Source: Corallococcus sp. AS-1-6 (GTDB lineage Bacteria > Myxococcota > Myxococcia > Myxococcales > Myxococcaceae). From it: a stretch of 64,000 nt of DNA. The translations under genes and the position numbers were made by a program. The notes beneath the pieces were generated by a model. The model did not search any database. It had not been told where the DNA came from and saw only the letters and a list, made by a program, of their open reading frames with translations. Positions 42,860 through 52,615 of the stretch are shown here, in pieces. Numbering within the stretch: the first letter of the stretch is position 1; every line of letters starts with the position of its first letter. The stretch covers positions 1 through 64,000 of the forward strand of contig NZ_JAIQDE010000029.1 in assembly GCF_020037015.1 (NCBI RefSeq), given 5' to 3'.

Positions 42860-43755
42860 AGGTCCCTCGCGCGCAGGACGCCGTAGGCGCCGAAGAGGAA
42901 GAGGGCCGCGAAGGCCGCGTAGGCCGCGCCGCTCATGGCGAACTCCGCGAGCTTCGGGTGCAGCAGGTTGCCCGAGTAGTACGACGGGGACAGGTAGCGC
43001 AGGAAGCGCAGCACGTTGTCCTCGCTCACGGCGCGCCCCACGGAGTCCATCAGCCAGAAGACGAAGAGCAGGATGAAGTTGAAGACGAGGCTCACCGCGG
43101 GGACGCGGAAGAGGCTGGAGCACAGGGTGGTGAGGGACACGTACGCCAGCGAGAAGACGATGGTGGCGCTCCAGAACTTCAGGAGGTTGAGCACCAGCAC
43201 CCCGAAGGCGAAGTCCTCGTTGATGATGCGCGCGTAGATGAAGATGGCCAGGTCGATGATCAGCACCAGCCCCACCAGCAGCGTGGCCTGGGAGAGGAAC
43301 TTGCCCAGCAGTACCGAGGAGCGGCGCGCGCGCACCGTGAGGTAGCGCATGGAGCGCGGGCCGACTTCGCCGCTCACCTGGTCGAAGCCCATCAGCGCGA
43401 CGTAGGCGGGCAGGAAGAAGAGGGTGATCTTGAAGACGATGAGCACCACGATGGGCACCTTCGCCAGCGCCTCCATCATCGCGGCGTCGTTGCTGGCGAG
43501 GAAGCCCAGCACTCCCTGGCGCATCTGCTCCGCGGCCTGCGTGGCCATCTCCGAGTCGCCGCCGGATTCGGCGAGCTTCGCGTTCACCTGGGCCTGCAGC
43601 TCCCGGGTGACGAAGCCCACCACGAGCAGCACCAGCGCGGAGAACATGCTGTAGAGCCCGAGCAGCACGATGGCCCGGCCGCTTCGCACGGCCCGGCGCA
43701 GCTCGGCTCCCCAGATCACCAATGTCTCTTTGAGTCCGTCCAAGGTGCACAGGAC
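42856..43755 (-). CDS. ABC transporter permease
   Basis: About 299 residues with six predicted membrane helices: one near the start (Ile-Val-Leu-Leu-Gly-Leu-Tyr-Ser), then a large extracytoplasmic loop, and five later. This is the ABC-2 type layout. A GTG at 43755 and a TTG at 43743 are both possible starts, neither with a strong ribosome site. It forms an exporter with the overlapping ATPase gene. Confidence 0.82.
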   Translation of the reverse strand, partial: VLCTLDGLKETLVIWGAELRRAVRSGRAIVLLGLYSMFSALVLLVVGFVTRELQAQVNAKLAESGGDSEMATQAAEQMRQGVLGFLASNDAAMMEALAKVPIVVLIVFKITLFFLPAYVALMGFDQVSGEVGPRSMRYLTVRARRSSVLLGKFLSQATLLVGLVLIIDLAIFIYARIINEDFAFGVLVLNLLKFWSATIVFSLAYVSLTTLCSSLFRVPAVSLVFNFILLFVFWLMDSVGRAVSEDNVLRFLRYLSPSYYSGNLLHPKLAEFAMSGAAYAAFAALFLFGAYGVLRARDL

Positions 43756-43893
43756 CCTACTGGACCTCCGGGCACCTTCCCAGGTTTCTCGCGGACGAAG
43801 GCAGCAGTCGAGGAGGCAAGCCGTGGACAGCGCGCCCTCAGCGACTAGGATCCGGCGGCCTGCTCCCTGCCCCCCCAAGGAGAGCCCCGAAGC

Positions 43894-45537
43894 ATGACGA
43901 AGCGCCGCCTCCTCGCCGCCCTGCCGCTGTTCCCCCTCACGCTGCTCCTGGGCGCCTCCGCGCCCGGGCCGGACGCGAACACCGCGCCGTCACCCGCCGC
44001 ACCGTCGGATGCCCAGGCCCTGGCGCAGTCGTTGAGCGCCCTGGGAATGGACGCGGGGCCCGTGGGCGCCCGTGCGCTGGTGGAGAAGGTGGAGGCCGAG
44101 CAGCGCGGCGCCCAGGCTTCGGCCTCCCCGGACGCCGGGGCCTCCGCGAGCGTCGCGAAGGCGCCGGGCGCTCCGGCCGAGCCCTCGTCGAGCGGGGCCG
44201 CCAGCGCGCAGGCTTCGGGTGCGACCGCGGCTCCCGCGTCGAGCGAGGCCGCCACCGCGCAGGCTTCGGGGGCGGCTGCCGTGGCGGGGGCGGAGGAGGC
44301 CTCCGTCGCGCAGGGCCCGGACACGCGCCCCGTGGATGCCCGCGCGCTGGCGGAGGCGCTGGCCGCGAAGGACGCCGCCGCGCTGGAGCCCGGGATGGTG
44401 CCTCCCATGCCGGTGCCGTCGCGGGAGAAGGCGCCGCCGTTCGGCAAGCTCCAGGGGCTGCCTCGCGCGCAGGACCTGGTGGCCCGCGCGAAGCTGGAGG
44501 GCAACAAGCTGGTGGTGAAGGGCGGCAAGAGCGCGCCGGATCAGGTGCTCACCATCGACCCCGGCCTCCAGGCGTCCCTCACGAAGATCATGCAGAACTA
44601 CCAGGTGCCCTACGGCGCCGCGGTGGTGCTGGAGCCCTCCACCGGCCGCGTCCTCGCGATGGCGGAGCACTCGGAGGCGAAGCCGGAGCTGCGGGGGCTC
44701 CCCATCCGCGCGGTGTACCCGGCCGCGAGCATCTTCAAGATCGTCACCGGCAGCGCGCTCCTGGAGGCCGGCGTGTCGCCCGACACCGAGGCGTGCTTCC
44801 ACGGCGGCAAGCGCCGCCTCAACGAGCGGCAGTTGGAGGACACCGACCGCGATGGCGCCTGCTATTCGCTGGCGCTGGCCATGGGCAAGAGCGCCAACGT
44901 CATCTTCGCCAAGATGACCAGCAAGCACCTGACCGCGGAGTCCCTCAAGCGCATGGCGGCGCGCCTGCGCTTCAACCGCGAGATCCCCTTCGCCCAGCCG
45001 CTGGACGTGTCGCTCGCGTACATCCCGGAGGACGGCTTCGCGCTCGCCAACACCGGCGCGGGCTTCGGTGACGTGTACCTGTCCCCGCTGCATGGCGCGC
45101 TGCTGGCCGCCGTCGCCGCCAACGACGGCCGCTGGGTGGCCCCCGTGCTGGTGGAGCCGGAGCCCTTCATGCCCCTGCCGGAGCCAGAGCCCGTGCTCAC
45201 CCCCACCGCCGCGCACGAGCTCACGCGGATGCTGGAGGAGACCGTCACCCACGGCACCGCGCGCGGCGTCTTCCGCGAGCGCGGCTTCCAGGTGAAGGAC
45301 GCGGTGGGCAAGACGGGCACGCTCGCGGACCGCGAGCCCTTCCGCGACTACTCGTGGTTCGTCGGCTTCGCGCCCAAGGACAACCCGCGCGTGGCCGTGG
45401 CCGCCCTCATCGTGAACGACCCGAAGTGGCGCATCCGCGGCTCCTACCTGGGCCGCGAGGCCCTGCGCCTGGCGCTGGAGCGCATCCCCGCGCCGGTGGA
45501 GCTGACGGCCCCCGCGGGCGCCGCCGGCAAGCACTGA
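43894..45537 (+). CDS. Penicillin-binding transpeptidase-domain protein
   Basis: A 547-residue protein with an N-terminal signal peptide or anchor (about 5-22), a long Ala/Ser/Pro-rich linker (30-180) and a transpeptidase domain. Active-site motifs are Ser279-Ile-Phe-Lys282, Ser333-Ala-Asn335 and Lys473-Thr-Gly475. It should cross-link periplasmic peptidoglycan. The usual PBP dimerisation domain is missing, so it is a stand-alone transpeptidase rather than a classical class B PBP. ATG 43894 follows AAGGAGAG. Confidence 0.9.
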   Translation: MTKRRLLAALPLFPLTLLLGASAPGPDANTAPSPAAPSDAQALAQSLSALGMDAGPVGARALVEKVEAEQRGAQASASPDAGASASVAKAPGAPAEPSSSGAASAQASGATAAPASSEAATAQASGAAAVAGAEEASVAQGPDTRPVDARALAEALAAKDAAALEPGMVPPMPVPSREKAPPFGKLQGLPRAQDLVARAKLEGNKLVVKGGKSAPDQVLTIDPGLQASLTKIMQNYQVPYGAAVVLEPSTGRVLAMAEHSEAKPELRGLPIRAVYPAASIFKIVTGSALLEAGVSPDTEACFHGGKRRLNERQLEDTDRDGACYSLALAMGKSANVIFAKMTSKHLTAESLKRMAARLRFNREIPFAQPLDVSLAYIPEDGFALANTGAGFGDVYLSPLHGALLAAVAANDGRWVAPVLVEPEPFMPLPEPEPVLTPTAAHELTRMLEETVTHGTARGVFRERGFQVKDAVGKTGTLADREPFRDYSWFVGFAPKDNPRVAVAALIVNDPKWRIRGSYLGREALRLALERIPAPVELTAPAGAAGKH

Positions 45538-45546
45538 GGCGCGACG

Positions 45547-46743
45547 TCAGGACAGCGGACGCGCGGTGAGCTTCACCAGCCCCGTGTCCACGAAGCCCTG
45601 GAAGAACTTCAGCGCCTCCAGCTCCTGGAGGGGCGACACGTGCACGATGGCGGCCACGTCCCGCCGCCCGTCGATGCGCGACAGCAGGTAGCGCTCCGGT
45701 GACGTGAGGGGCAGCGTCTTCAGGTGCGCGGGCGTCACCATCAGCGCCGGCACCCGCGACGGCTCCATCAGCGCCTTGCGCAGCTCCGCGAGCAGCCGGC
45801 CTTCCGCGTCGCGCAGCAGCTTCGTGGTGTGCTCGGTGGGCGCGATTTCATGCGCGCGCCGGGCCAGCGCCTCGCCGTCGCGCAGGTTGCCCGCGTCCAG
45901 GAAGAGCTGGGCGGCCTGGAGCACCTCGTCGGAGGAGGACTCGGAGCCGATGACGCCGCCCGCGTTCAGGTCGTCCTCGTCGTCGTCCTCCACCACGACG
46001 ACGGTGTGCGCGCCGGGGTCCGGGGCGGGCAGGGGGGCTTCGTCCGACACCCGCAGCGCGTCCTGGCGGTAGAGCGCGTACAGCCGCTGATAGAGGAAGA
46101 AGTCGGTGGCGTGCAGCGCCAGCGCGATGCCGTCGATGCTGAGGCCGTCCTTCGCGAGCTGCACGATGCGCTCGTCCATGCTGCCGGCCTTGCGGTCCGT
46201 CAGCTTGCGCTCGTCCACCTCCAGGCGCACGCGGCCGGAGGGGAACACCGCGCGGATGGCCTGCCACGCCGTCTCGCGGAACTCGCCCTCGCGGCTGACG
46301 TCCAGCAGGTCCACGCTGACGTCCAGGCCCTCCAGCTCCGGCGCGGCGTCCGTGGGCCGGAAGTCGAAGCCGCCTTCCTCCCACGTGAAGGCATCCAGCA
46401 GCATCTCCCGGAACTTGTGGGAGAGCACCGTGCGCACGGTGGCCTCGGACACCGTGCCCGTCATGATGAGGATCTTCCCCAGCAGGATGTGCGTCTCCGC
46501 CTGCGTGGCGAACGCGCGCTCCAACTGGTCCTCCGTCAGGTGACCCTGGTTGATCAGGAACTGGCCGAAGTACTCGCGCGGCTGGTTGGAGCTGGCGGTG
46601 ATGACGTTGCCGTCGCGCAGGAGCAACTGCTTGCGCACGTCTCCCCGCTCCACGTTCAGGGTGCCGGTGGCCCGGCGATTCCCGAGGTGGACGACCAGGT
46701 CCTTGAGGGGCATCGTCGAAAAATCACCACACACGCCGCGCAT
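45547..46743 (-). CDS. DUF4388 (PATAN-type) regulatory protein
   Basis: A 398-residue protein. The N-terminal DUF4388 domain begins Gly-Asp-Phe-Ser-Thr-Met-Pro-Leu-Lys-Asp-Leu with the Thr-Gly-Thr-Leu strand. A middle acidic stretch (Val-Val-Glu-Asp-Asp-Asp-Glu-Asp-Asp) separates it from a TPR-like and winged-helix-like C-terminal part (Asp-Gly-Arg-Arg-Asp-Val-Ala-Ala-Ile). DUF4388 proteins are common signalling adaptors in deltaproteobacteria. ATG 46743 includes the whole domain. Confidence 0.82.
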   Translation of the reverse strand: MRGVCGDFSTMPLKDLVVHLGNRRATGTLNVERGDVRKQLLLRDGNVITASSNQPREYFGQFLINQGHLTEDQLERAFATQAETHILLGKILIMTGTVSEATVRTVLSHKFREMLLDAFTWEEGGFDFRPTDAAPELEGLDVSVDLLDVSREGEFRETAWQAIRAVFPSGRVRLEVDERKLTDRKAGSMDERIVQLAKDGLSIDGIALALHATDFFLYQRLYALYRQDALRVSDEAPLPAPDPGAHTVVVVEDDDEDDLNAGGVIGSESSSDEVLQAAQLFLDAGNLRDGEALARRAHEIAPTEHTTKLLRDAEGRLLAELRKALMEPSRVPALMVTPAHLKTLPLTSPERYLLSRIDGRRDVAAIVHVSPLQELEALKFFQGFVDTGLVKLTARPLS

Positions 46744-46764
46744 CGAGCGCCCATCCTGCAACGC

Positions 46765-47043
46765 ATGCGAGTCGATATCTACTCGAAACCCCGGTGTTCC
46801 CTCTGTGAGCAGGCCCTCGCCGTGGTCACCGAGGTGCAGGCCCGGCTGCCGTTCGAGCTCTACGTCACCGACATCCTCCAGAGCCCGGACCTCTTCGAGA
46901 CCTGGCGTTACGACATCCCCGTGGTCCTCCTCGACGGGGTGCCCGCCTTCAAACACCGCGTCGACGCGGAGACCCTGGAAGTCCGGATCCGCGAGGTGAT
47001 GAATGGCATACCCATTGCTAAAACCGTGGGCCAGGATGGGTAA
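46765..47043 (+). CDS. Glutaredoxin-like protein (DUF836 type)
   Basis: A 92-residue thioredoxin-fold protein with Tyr-Ser-Lys-Pro-Arg-Cys-Ser-Leu-Cys (a Cys-x-x-Cys pair at the start of helix 1) and the cis-Pro segment Asp-Ile-Pro-Val-Val-Leu-Leu-Asp-Gly. It matches DUF836/NrdH-like glutaredoxins. It is divergent from the DUF4388 gene with 21 bp between starts, so their promoters overlap each other's coding regions or are shared. Confidence 0.85.
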   Translation: MRVDIYSKPRCSLCEQALAVVTEVQARLPFELYVTDILQSPDLFETWRYDIPVVLLDGVPAFKHRVDAETLEVRIREVMNGIPIAKTVGQDG

Positions 47044-47163
47044 CGGAGTGCCCTTCCCTAAGAAATCCAAGGGGATACGTAGGGCGCGAAAGTAGCGGGG
47101 CTGTAAATCTGGGCAGGCGGGCAGGGTGGTGGGGAAGAAAATGCTGGAAGGGAGGGCACGGCG

Positions 47164-48117
47164 GTGGGTGTGAAGCGCAAGCGAGCGGGAAGGTCGGGCC
47201 AGCCTCCCACGGTGCTGCTGGTGGAGCCGCGGGCGGAGGACCTGGAGCGCACCCGGGCGCTCCTGGGCGAGGCCGGCTTCCGCGTGGTGCCGCTGACGCG
47301 CTTCGACGCGGCGGTGCCCCTCTTCGAGGTGATCCGTCCGGATGCCGTCCTGCTGGCCGCGCAGCCGCCGGACTTCGCGGCCATCCAGACGGCGCGGCGC
47401 CTGCGCCAGGTGGGCAAGGGCACGGTGCCGATGATGTACCTGGTGGATTCGCACGACCGGGACGCGTGGAAGTTCTGCGTGGAGAAGGGGCAGTGCGTGG
47501 ACGTGGTGCCGCGCACGGTGGATGGCGCGGAGCTGTCCATGAAGCTGCACGCGCAGATGCGGCTCAAGCAGTCGGTGGAGCGCGCGGCCTCGGGTGAGGA
47601 GGCCGGCACGGCGCTGGCGCTGCACGACCCGGTGACGGGGCTCTACAACCGGCCCTTCCTGCTGGCCCTCATCGGCCTGGAGGCCCGGCGGACGGAGCGC
47701 TACGGCGGGACGTTCTCGGTGGTGGCGGCGGAGGTGACGGGGTGGAGCGCGCTTCGCAAGGAGCACGGCAAGAGCATGGCGGAGCGGCTGCTCGTCTACA
47801 GCGCGGTGGTGCTGGGGCAGACGGTGCGCGAGGCCGACGCGGTGGCGCGGGTGGGGGACAGTCAGTTCGCCATGCTGCTGCCGGGCACGCCCGCGGAGGC
47901 GGTGCCGGAGGTGCTGGCGCGGGTGGAGGCCCGGTTCGAGGCCGCCCGGTTCCAGATGGAGGGTCGGGTGGTGCGCACGGGGCTGGAGCTGGGGGCGGTG
48001 AGCTTCCCGGACACGGTGGGGGCTCCTACCCAGTTGCTGGGCGCGGCACTGCAGACCTTGAGGCGTACACGCGAGCTTCGGCGGGCGGCCGGTCCAGCCC
48101 GTCTGATGTCGGTTTGA
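47164..48117 (+). CDS. Degenerate receiver-GGDEF protein
   Basis: A 317-residue protein. Residues ~15-130 are a receiver-like fold, but the phosphoacceptor position reads Val-Leu-Leu-Ala-Ala (Ala for Asp, near 64). Residues ~150-300 are a GGDEF domain that begins Asp-Pro-Val-Thr-Gly-Leu-Tyr-Asn-Arg, with an active-site loop of Arg-Val-Gly-Asp-Ser-Gln-Phe (229-235) instead of Arg-x-Gly-Gly-Asp-Glu-Phe. Both sites look inactive, so it is probably a binding or scaffold protein. GTG start. The NtrC-type gene follows closely and may be its partner. Confidence 0.85.
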   Translation: MGVKRKRAGRSGQPPTVLLVEPRAEDLERTRALLGEAGFRVVPLTRFDAAVPLFEVIRPDAVLLAAQPPDFAAIQTARRLRQVGKGTVPMMYLVDSHDRDAWKFCVEKGQCVDVVPRTVDGAELSMKLHAQMRLKQSVERAASGEEAGTALALHDPVTGLYNRPFLLALIGLEARRTERYGGTFSVVAAEVTGWSALRKEHGKSMAERLLVYSAVVLGQTVREADAVARVGDSQFAMLLPGTPAEAVPEVLARVEARFEAARFQMEGRVVRTGLELGAVSFPDTVGAPTQLLGAALQTLRRTRELRRAAGPARLMSV

Positions 48118-48163
48118 TTCAGTTCACGAGGGTTTGATGCACAGGGCGAGCGGAGGCGTGGGG

Positions 48164-49828
48164 ATGGATCGGATCGCGGTGCTGGTGGTGGATGACGAGG
48201 AGTCGGTGCGCACGTTCCTGTCCGAGCTGCTGGGCAGCTCGGGGTACCAGGTGCGCTGTGCGTCGAGTGGTTCGCAGGCGCTGGAGATGCTCTCTGGTGG
48301 CTCGTTCGACGCGGTGCTGCTGGACGTGGTGATGCCGGAGATGAGCGGGCTGGAGGTGCTGCGCCGCTACCGGAGCACGGGCGGCACGGCGCCGGTCATC
48401 GTGTTGAGCGCGCTGTCGGGCGCGGACGACGCGGTGCGCGCGCTGAAGATGGGCGCCTCCGACTATCTGGCGAAGCCCTTTGGCAACGACGAGCTGCAGG
48501 ACGTGCTCGCGCGCGCCCTGGGGACCCGCGTGCCGGAGCGGCAGGCGACCGCGCCCGCGCCCCGCGTGGTGTTGACGCCCGCGGAGGCCGCGGCGGAGGC
48601 CCGCGTGCTCATCTCCACGTCGCCGGCCATGCGCCGCGCGCGTGCGCTGGTGGAGCGCATCGCGGACACGGACGTGCCGGTGCTGCTGCTGGGGGAGTCC
48701 GGCACGGGCAAGGAAGTGATTGCCCGGGAGATCCACGCGCGCAGCCAGCGCCATGGCCGGCCGTTCATCAAGGTGAACTGCGCGGCGCTGCCGGGTGAGC
48801 TCCTGGAGAGCGAGCTGTTCGGCCACGAGCGCGGCGCCTTCACGGGCGCCACGGCGGAGAAGCCGGGCAAGTTCGAGCTGGCGGACCAGGGCACCATCTT
48901 CCTGGACGAGATTGGCGAGATGGCCATCCGCCTCCAGGCGAAGCTGCTCCAGGTGCTGCAGGACGAGGAGTTCTTCCGCGTCGGCGGCAAGAAGAGCGTC
49001 CGCGTGGACAGCCGCGTGGTGGTGGCGACGAACCGCGACCTGGAGAAGGAGATCGCGCTCGGCAACTTCCGCGAGGACCTGTACTACCGCCTCAACGTGG
49101 TGGCCATCCGCCTGCCGCCGCTTCGCGAGCGCCGCGAGGACGTGGTGCCGCTCACCGACCACTTCCTGAAGAAGTACGGCCGGGGCTTCATGACGAACGT
49201 GTCGGAGCTGCCCTCGGAGGTGCTCCACGCGTTCAGCGACTACGAGTGGCCGGGCAACGTGCGCGAGCTGGAGAACATGGTGCGCCGGCTGTGCGTGCTG
49301 AAGGACCCGACCCTGGTGCTGGATGAAATCCACGCCGGTGGCCGTGCTCCGGCGAGCGCGCCGTCGCTGCCCACGTCGTTCGGCGGTGGGGACGAGTACA
49401 TGCCGCCCCAGTCGCGCCACGTGGAGGAGTCCGCCCGCGTCTTCGCGGCGCCGCCGTCCTCGCTCGCGACGTCTTCGGGCGCGGGTGTGCAGGTGCTGGA
49501 GATGCCCGCGCGCGGCGTGTCGATGACGCCGCCTCCGGTGATGACGGAGGCCACGCCGTTCAACGCCGTGGCGCCGCAGCGGTACGCGAACCCGTTCGAC
49601 GCGCCGCAGCCTCCGCCCCCGCCGCCTCCGGCCGGGGAGCTGTCGCTCAAGGACATCGGCAAGCGCGCGGCGATGCTCGCGGAGCGCGAGGCCATCCTCG
49701 CGATGCTTCAGCGCACCGCGTGGAACAAGCGCCGCGCGGCGGGCAAGCTGCGCATCAGCTACAAGGCGCTGCTCTACAAGATCAAGGAGTGCGGCATCAT
49801 CGACCCTCGCGCGAGCGCGGAGTTCTGA
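48164..49828 (+). CDS. Sigma-54-dependent response regulator (NtrC type)
   Basis: A 554-residue activator. Receiver with Asp10/Asp11, phosphoacceptor Asp54 and Lys104; AAA+ domain with Walker A Gly-Glu-Ser-Gly-Thr-Gly-Lys-Glu (177-184) and the sigma-54 contact Gly-Ala-Phe-Thr-Gly-Ala (224-229) intact; a ~110-residue Pro-rich linker; and a C-terminal Fis-type helix-turn-helix. ATG 48164 is preferred because GGAGG lies 7 nt upstream; ATG 48137 adds nine residues. No histidine kinase gene is adjacent. The gene is 46 bp after the degenerate receiver-GGDEF gene. Confidence 0.95.
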   Translation: MDRIAVLVVDDEESVRTFLSELLGSSGYQVRCASSGSQALEMLSGGSFDAVLLDVVMPEMSGLEVLRRYRSTGGTAPVIVLSALSGADDAVRALKMGASDYLAKPFGNDELQDVLARALGTRVPERQATAPAPRVVLTPAEAAAEARVLISTSPAMRRARALVERIADTDVPVLLLGESGTGKEVIAREIHARSQRHGRPFIKVNCAALPGELLESELFGHERGAFTGATAEKPGKFELADQGTIFLDEIGEMAIRLQAKLLQVLQDEEFFRVGGKKSVRVDSRVVVATNRDLEKEIALGNFREDLYYRLNVVAIRLPPLRERREDVVPLTDHFLKKYGRGFMTNVSELPSEVLHAFSDYEWPGNVRELENMVRRLCVLKDPTLVLDEIHAGGRAPASAPSLPTSFGGGDEYMPPQSRHVEESARVFAAPPSSLATSSGAGVQVLEMPARGVSMTPPPVMTEATPFNAVAPQRYANPFDAPQPPPPPPPAGELSLKDIGKRAAMLAEREAILAMLQRTAWNKRRAAGKLRISYKALLYKIKECGIIDPRASAEF

Positions 49829-49938
49829 GCCGCGACTGACGAAGTGAGGTGACGGCCCTTCTTCCGGATGACGGGAGGAGGGTCGTTCTCTTCGTGCGGT
49901 CTTGCGTGGAGCGGGCGTTGCCCGGTATCGCGGGGGCC

Positions 49939-50742
49939 ATGACCGCTCCGCTCCTTCTGCTTGGCTGTGGCTATACGCTGACGCGGCTCGCGGTGGCGGA
50001 GGCCCGCGCGGGCCGGGAGGTCCTGGCCACGACCCGGGATGCTGCTCGGCGCTCGGTGCTGGAGGGCGCGGGTGTCCACGTGGTGTCCATTGACGACGCG
50101 CTGTCGCGGGCCGGGGGCGCGCACGTCGTGGACTCCGTTCCTCCGGATGCCGGGCTGGATGCCCGCCTCGCGGAAGCGCTGTCCCGCGCTCGTCCCTCCC
50201 GGCTCGTCTACCTGTCGTCCACGGGCGTCTACGGCTCCGCTCGCGGACACGTGGACGAGTCCACGCCGGTCGACAGGACCTCACCTGCCTCCCGCGCGCG
50301 CCTTGAGGCGGAGGCACTGTTCCTTCCCCTCGGCGCGAGCGTCATGCGCATCGCGGGCATCTACGGCCCGGGGCGCGGGACTTCCGGCCGCTTGAAGGCG
50401 GGCACGCTGCGCATCCCGGAATCGGGTGGGGGGCGGCTGTCGCGCATCCACGTGGACGACCTGGTGGACGCGGTGCGCGTGGTGCTCGAACGCGGCGCGC
50501 CCGGTGAGGTGTACTGCGTGGCCGACCGCCGGCCCGCGACCCAGGAGGAGACGGCCTCCTGGCTCTGTCAGCGGCTGGGCCTCCCCATGCCGCCGCGCGT
50601 GCCCCTGGAATCCCTCCATGAGTCCCTGCGCGGCGACCGCGCCATCCGCGCCGCGAAGCTGGAGGCCCTGGGTTGGACGCCGCGCTACCCGGACTTCACC
50701 ACCGGCTTCCTCGCGGCGATGGAGGAGGAGGCGCGCGGCTGA
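49939..50742 (+). CDS. NAD(P)-binding SDR/epimerase-like protein (YeeZ type)
   Basis: A 267-residue extended-SDR-like protein. It has a Rossmann start Leu-Leu-Leu-Gly-Cys-Gly-Tyr, the Tyr-Leu-Ser-Ser-Thr-Gly-Val-Tyr-Gly strand and Arg-Ile-Ala-Gly-Ile-Tyr-Gly-Pro-Gly-Arg, as in NAD-dependent epimerases. The usual Tyr-x-x-x-Lys catalytic pair is not obvious, and the glycine motif is atypical, so the reaction is open. ATG 49939 is chosen; the frame from 49849 adds unsupported sequence. Confidence 0.75.
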   Translation: MTAPLLLLGCGYTLTRLAVAEARAGREVLATTRDAARRSVLEGAGVHVVSIDDALSRAGGAHVVDSVPPDAGLDARLAEALSRARPSRLVYLSSTGVYGSARGHVDESTPVDRTSPASRARLEAEALFLPLGASVMRIAGIYGPGRGTSGRLKAGTLRIPESGGGRLSRIHVDDLVDAVRVVLERGAPGEVYCVADRRPATQEETASWLCQRLGLPMPPRVPLESLHESLRGDRAIRAAKLEALGWTPRYPDFTTGFLAAMEEEARG

Positions 50743-50746
50743 AGCA

Positions 50747-52357
50747 CTACCCGGGTGACTCCGCCCGCAGGAGCTGTTGCAGGTCGAGCTCCGACCAGTC
50801 CAGCTCCTGCTCCACCTGCTGGAACGCCGCGTCCCCGATGGTGCCGTTCGCCCGGAGCTCCGCCAGCTTCCGCCGCCCCGCGGCCATCGCTGCACGCACC
50901 GTCTCCGCGTCCGCAGTGGGCGGCCCCCAGGGGGAGGCGCTGGGGCTCCTGGAGCTCGTGAGGGTGTGCTCGTCCAGGAGCTGCCTCGCGCGCCGCAGTT
51001 GCAGCTCGTACCGGCGCCGGACCAGCGTCGCCATCTCCGTGCCCGGTGAGTCCTGCGTGGCCTCCAGCCCCGCGCGCAGCGTCTCCACCCGGGCGAGCCG
51101 CACCTCGTGGTCCACCTCGCCGTCATCGTCCAGCTTCAGCCGCGTCATCAGCGGCCGGAGCGTCATCCCCTGCACCACGAGCGTCCCCAGCACCACGGAG
51201 AACGACGTGAAGAGGATGAGGTCCCGGTAGGGGAAGGCCGCGACCCCGTCATGCCCCGTGGGCAGCGCCAGCGCCGCCGCGAGCGTCACGATGCCCCGCA
51301 TCCCGCACCAGCCCACCAGCACGGCCGCGCCCGGCGAGAGCGTGACAGGGCTGGACTTCGACCTGCGCTGCCTCCAGCGGTTGACCGCCGCCGCCCCCAT
51401 CACCCAGGCGATGCGCGCGAGGATGGCCGCCCCCGTCACCACCGCCGCGATGGCCGTGTATTCCCACCACGTCTCCCGGTCGAAGCGCGCGACGATGCCC
51501 TTCAACTGGAAGCCCACGAGCACGAAGGCCAGCACGTTCAACACGAACGTCGCCACCTCCCATACGGCATAGGACGGGATGCGGATCCGCGCGGGCGTCA
51601 CCACGGAGGCCGTGCGGGAGATGGTCATCGCGTACACCACAGTCGTCAGGATGCCGGACAGGTGCAGCCGCTCCGCGAGCATCCACACCGCGAACGTGCT
51701 GCCGAACTGGGTGATGACGGCCGTGGACACGTCCTCGACGCCGGCGTTGATGCGCAGGCTCACCCGGGACAGCACCACGCCCAGCAGCACGCTGCCCACC
51801 GTGACGACGAGCAAGGTGGGCACCGCGCTCCAGCCCAGCACGCCGCCCGCGGCCACGGCCCCCAGCGCGAGCCGGTAGATGAGCAGGGCGCTCGCGTCGT
51901 TGAAGAGGCTTTCGCCCTCCAGGATGACCATCAGCCGGTGCGGGGGCTTGAGCTGCTTCAGCACCGCCGTGGCCGCCGCCGCGTCCGGAGGCGCGACGAT
52001 GGCGCCCAGCGCGATGGCCGCGGCCCAGGGCATCTCCGGCACCATTGCCTTCACCACCACCGCGACGGCGATGACCGTGAGCACCACCGCCCCCAGGGCC
52101 AGGCTCGCCACCGGCCGCCAGTTCGCGCGCAGGTCGCGAGGGGACGCGTCGAACGCCGCGTCCAGCAGCACCGGCGCGACGAACAGGGTGAGCGCCAGCT
52201 CTGGATCCAACACCAGATCCGGGCTGCCCGGCACGAGCGCCAGCACCGCCCCGGCGAGCGCCACCAGCGCGGGGTAGGGCGTGCCCACCCGCCGGGACAG
52301 CGCCGCCAGTCCCGCGCCTCCCAGCAGGAGCGCGATGACGATCTCGAACACCAGCAT
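50747..52357 (-). CDS. CPA1-family Na+/H+ antiporter
   Basis: A 536-residue membrane protein with 11-12 predicted helices over the first ~400 residues and a cytoplasmic tail. Diagnostic residues: Pro-Pro-Asp-Ala-Ala-Ala-Ala-Thr (ion-binding Asp in helix 5) and Leu-Glu-Gly-Glu-Ser-Leu-Phe-Asn-Asp, the conserved NhaP/NHE motif, then Trp-Cys-Gly-Met-Arg-Gly. It exchanges protons for Na+ (or K+) at the inner membrane. Convergent with the SDR gene, with only 4 bp between stops. Confidence 0.92.
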   Translation of the reverse strand: MLVFEIVIALLLGGAGLAALSRRVGTPYPALVALAGAVLALVPGSPDLVLDPELALTLFVAPVLLDAAFDASPRDLRANWRPVASLALGAVVLTVIAVAVVVKAMVPEMPWAAAIALGAIVAPPDAAAATAVLKQLKPPHRLMVILEGESLFNDASALLIYRLALGAVAAGGVLGWSAVPTLLVVTVGSVLLGVVLSRVSLRINAGVEDVSTAVITQFGSTFAVWMLAERLHLSGILTTVVYAMTISRTASVVTPARIRIPSYAVWEVATFVLNVLAFVLVGFQLKGIVARFDRETWWEYTAIAAVVTGAAILARIAWVMGAAAVNRWRQRRSKSSPVTLSPGAAVLVGWCGMRGIVTLAAALALPTGHDGVAAFPYRDLILFTSFSVVLGTLVVQGMTLRPLMTRLKLDDDGEVDHEVRLARVETLRAGLEATQDSPGTEMATLVRRRYELQLRRARQLLDEHTLTSSRSPSASPWGPPTADAETVRAAMAAGRRKLAELRANGTIGDAAFQQVEQELDWSELDLQQLLRAESPG

Positions 52358-52615
52358 GAGGGCCTCGGGAGCAGTCCACCCTGGACTTCCGGCGACCTAG
52401 CGCAGGAGGGCCTGCGGGGGACAGTGGCGAATTCCGGACGGCGGAACCCCGCGTCCCACGGGAGGCCGGCCGCGTCATCAGCCGAACGCGATGGGTGCCA
52501 TCAGCCGGGGAAGGGGCGCGCCTTTGCGAGGCGTGGGCCCCCGGTGACAGGCTTGCGCTTTCGGGCCGCGTGAAGTGCGCGGCCTTGCGAACCCTGTCCC
52601 AGGGGGGAACCGAAG

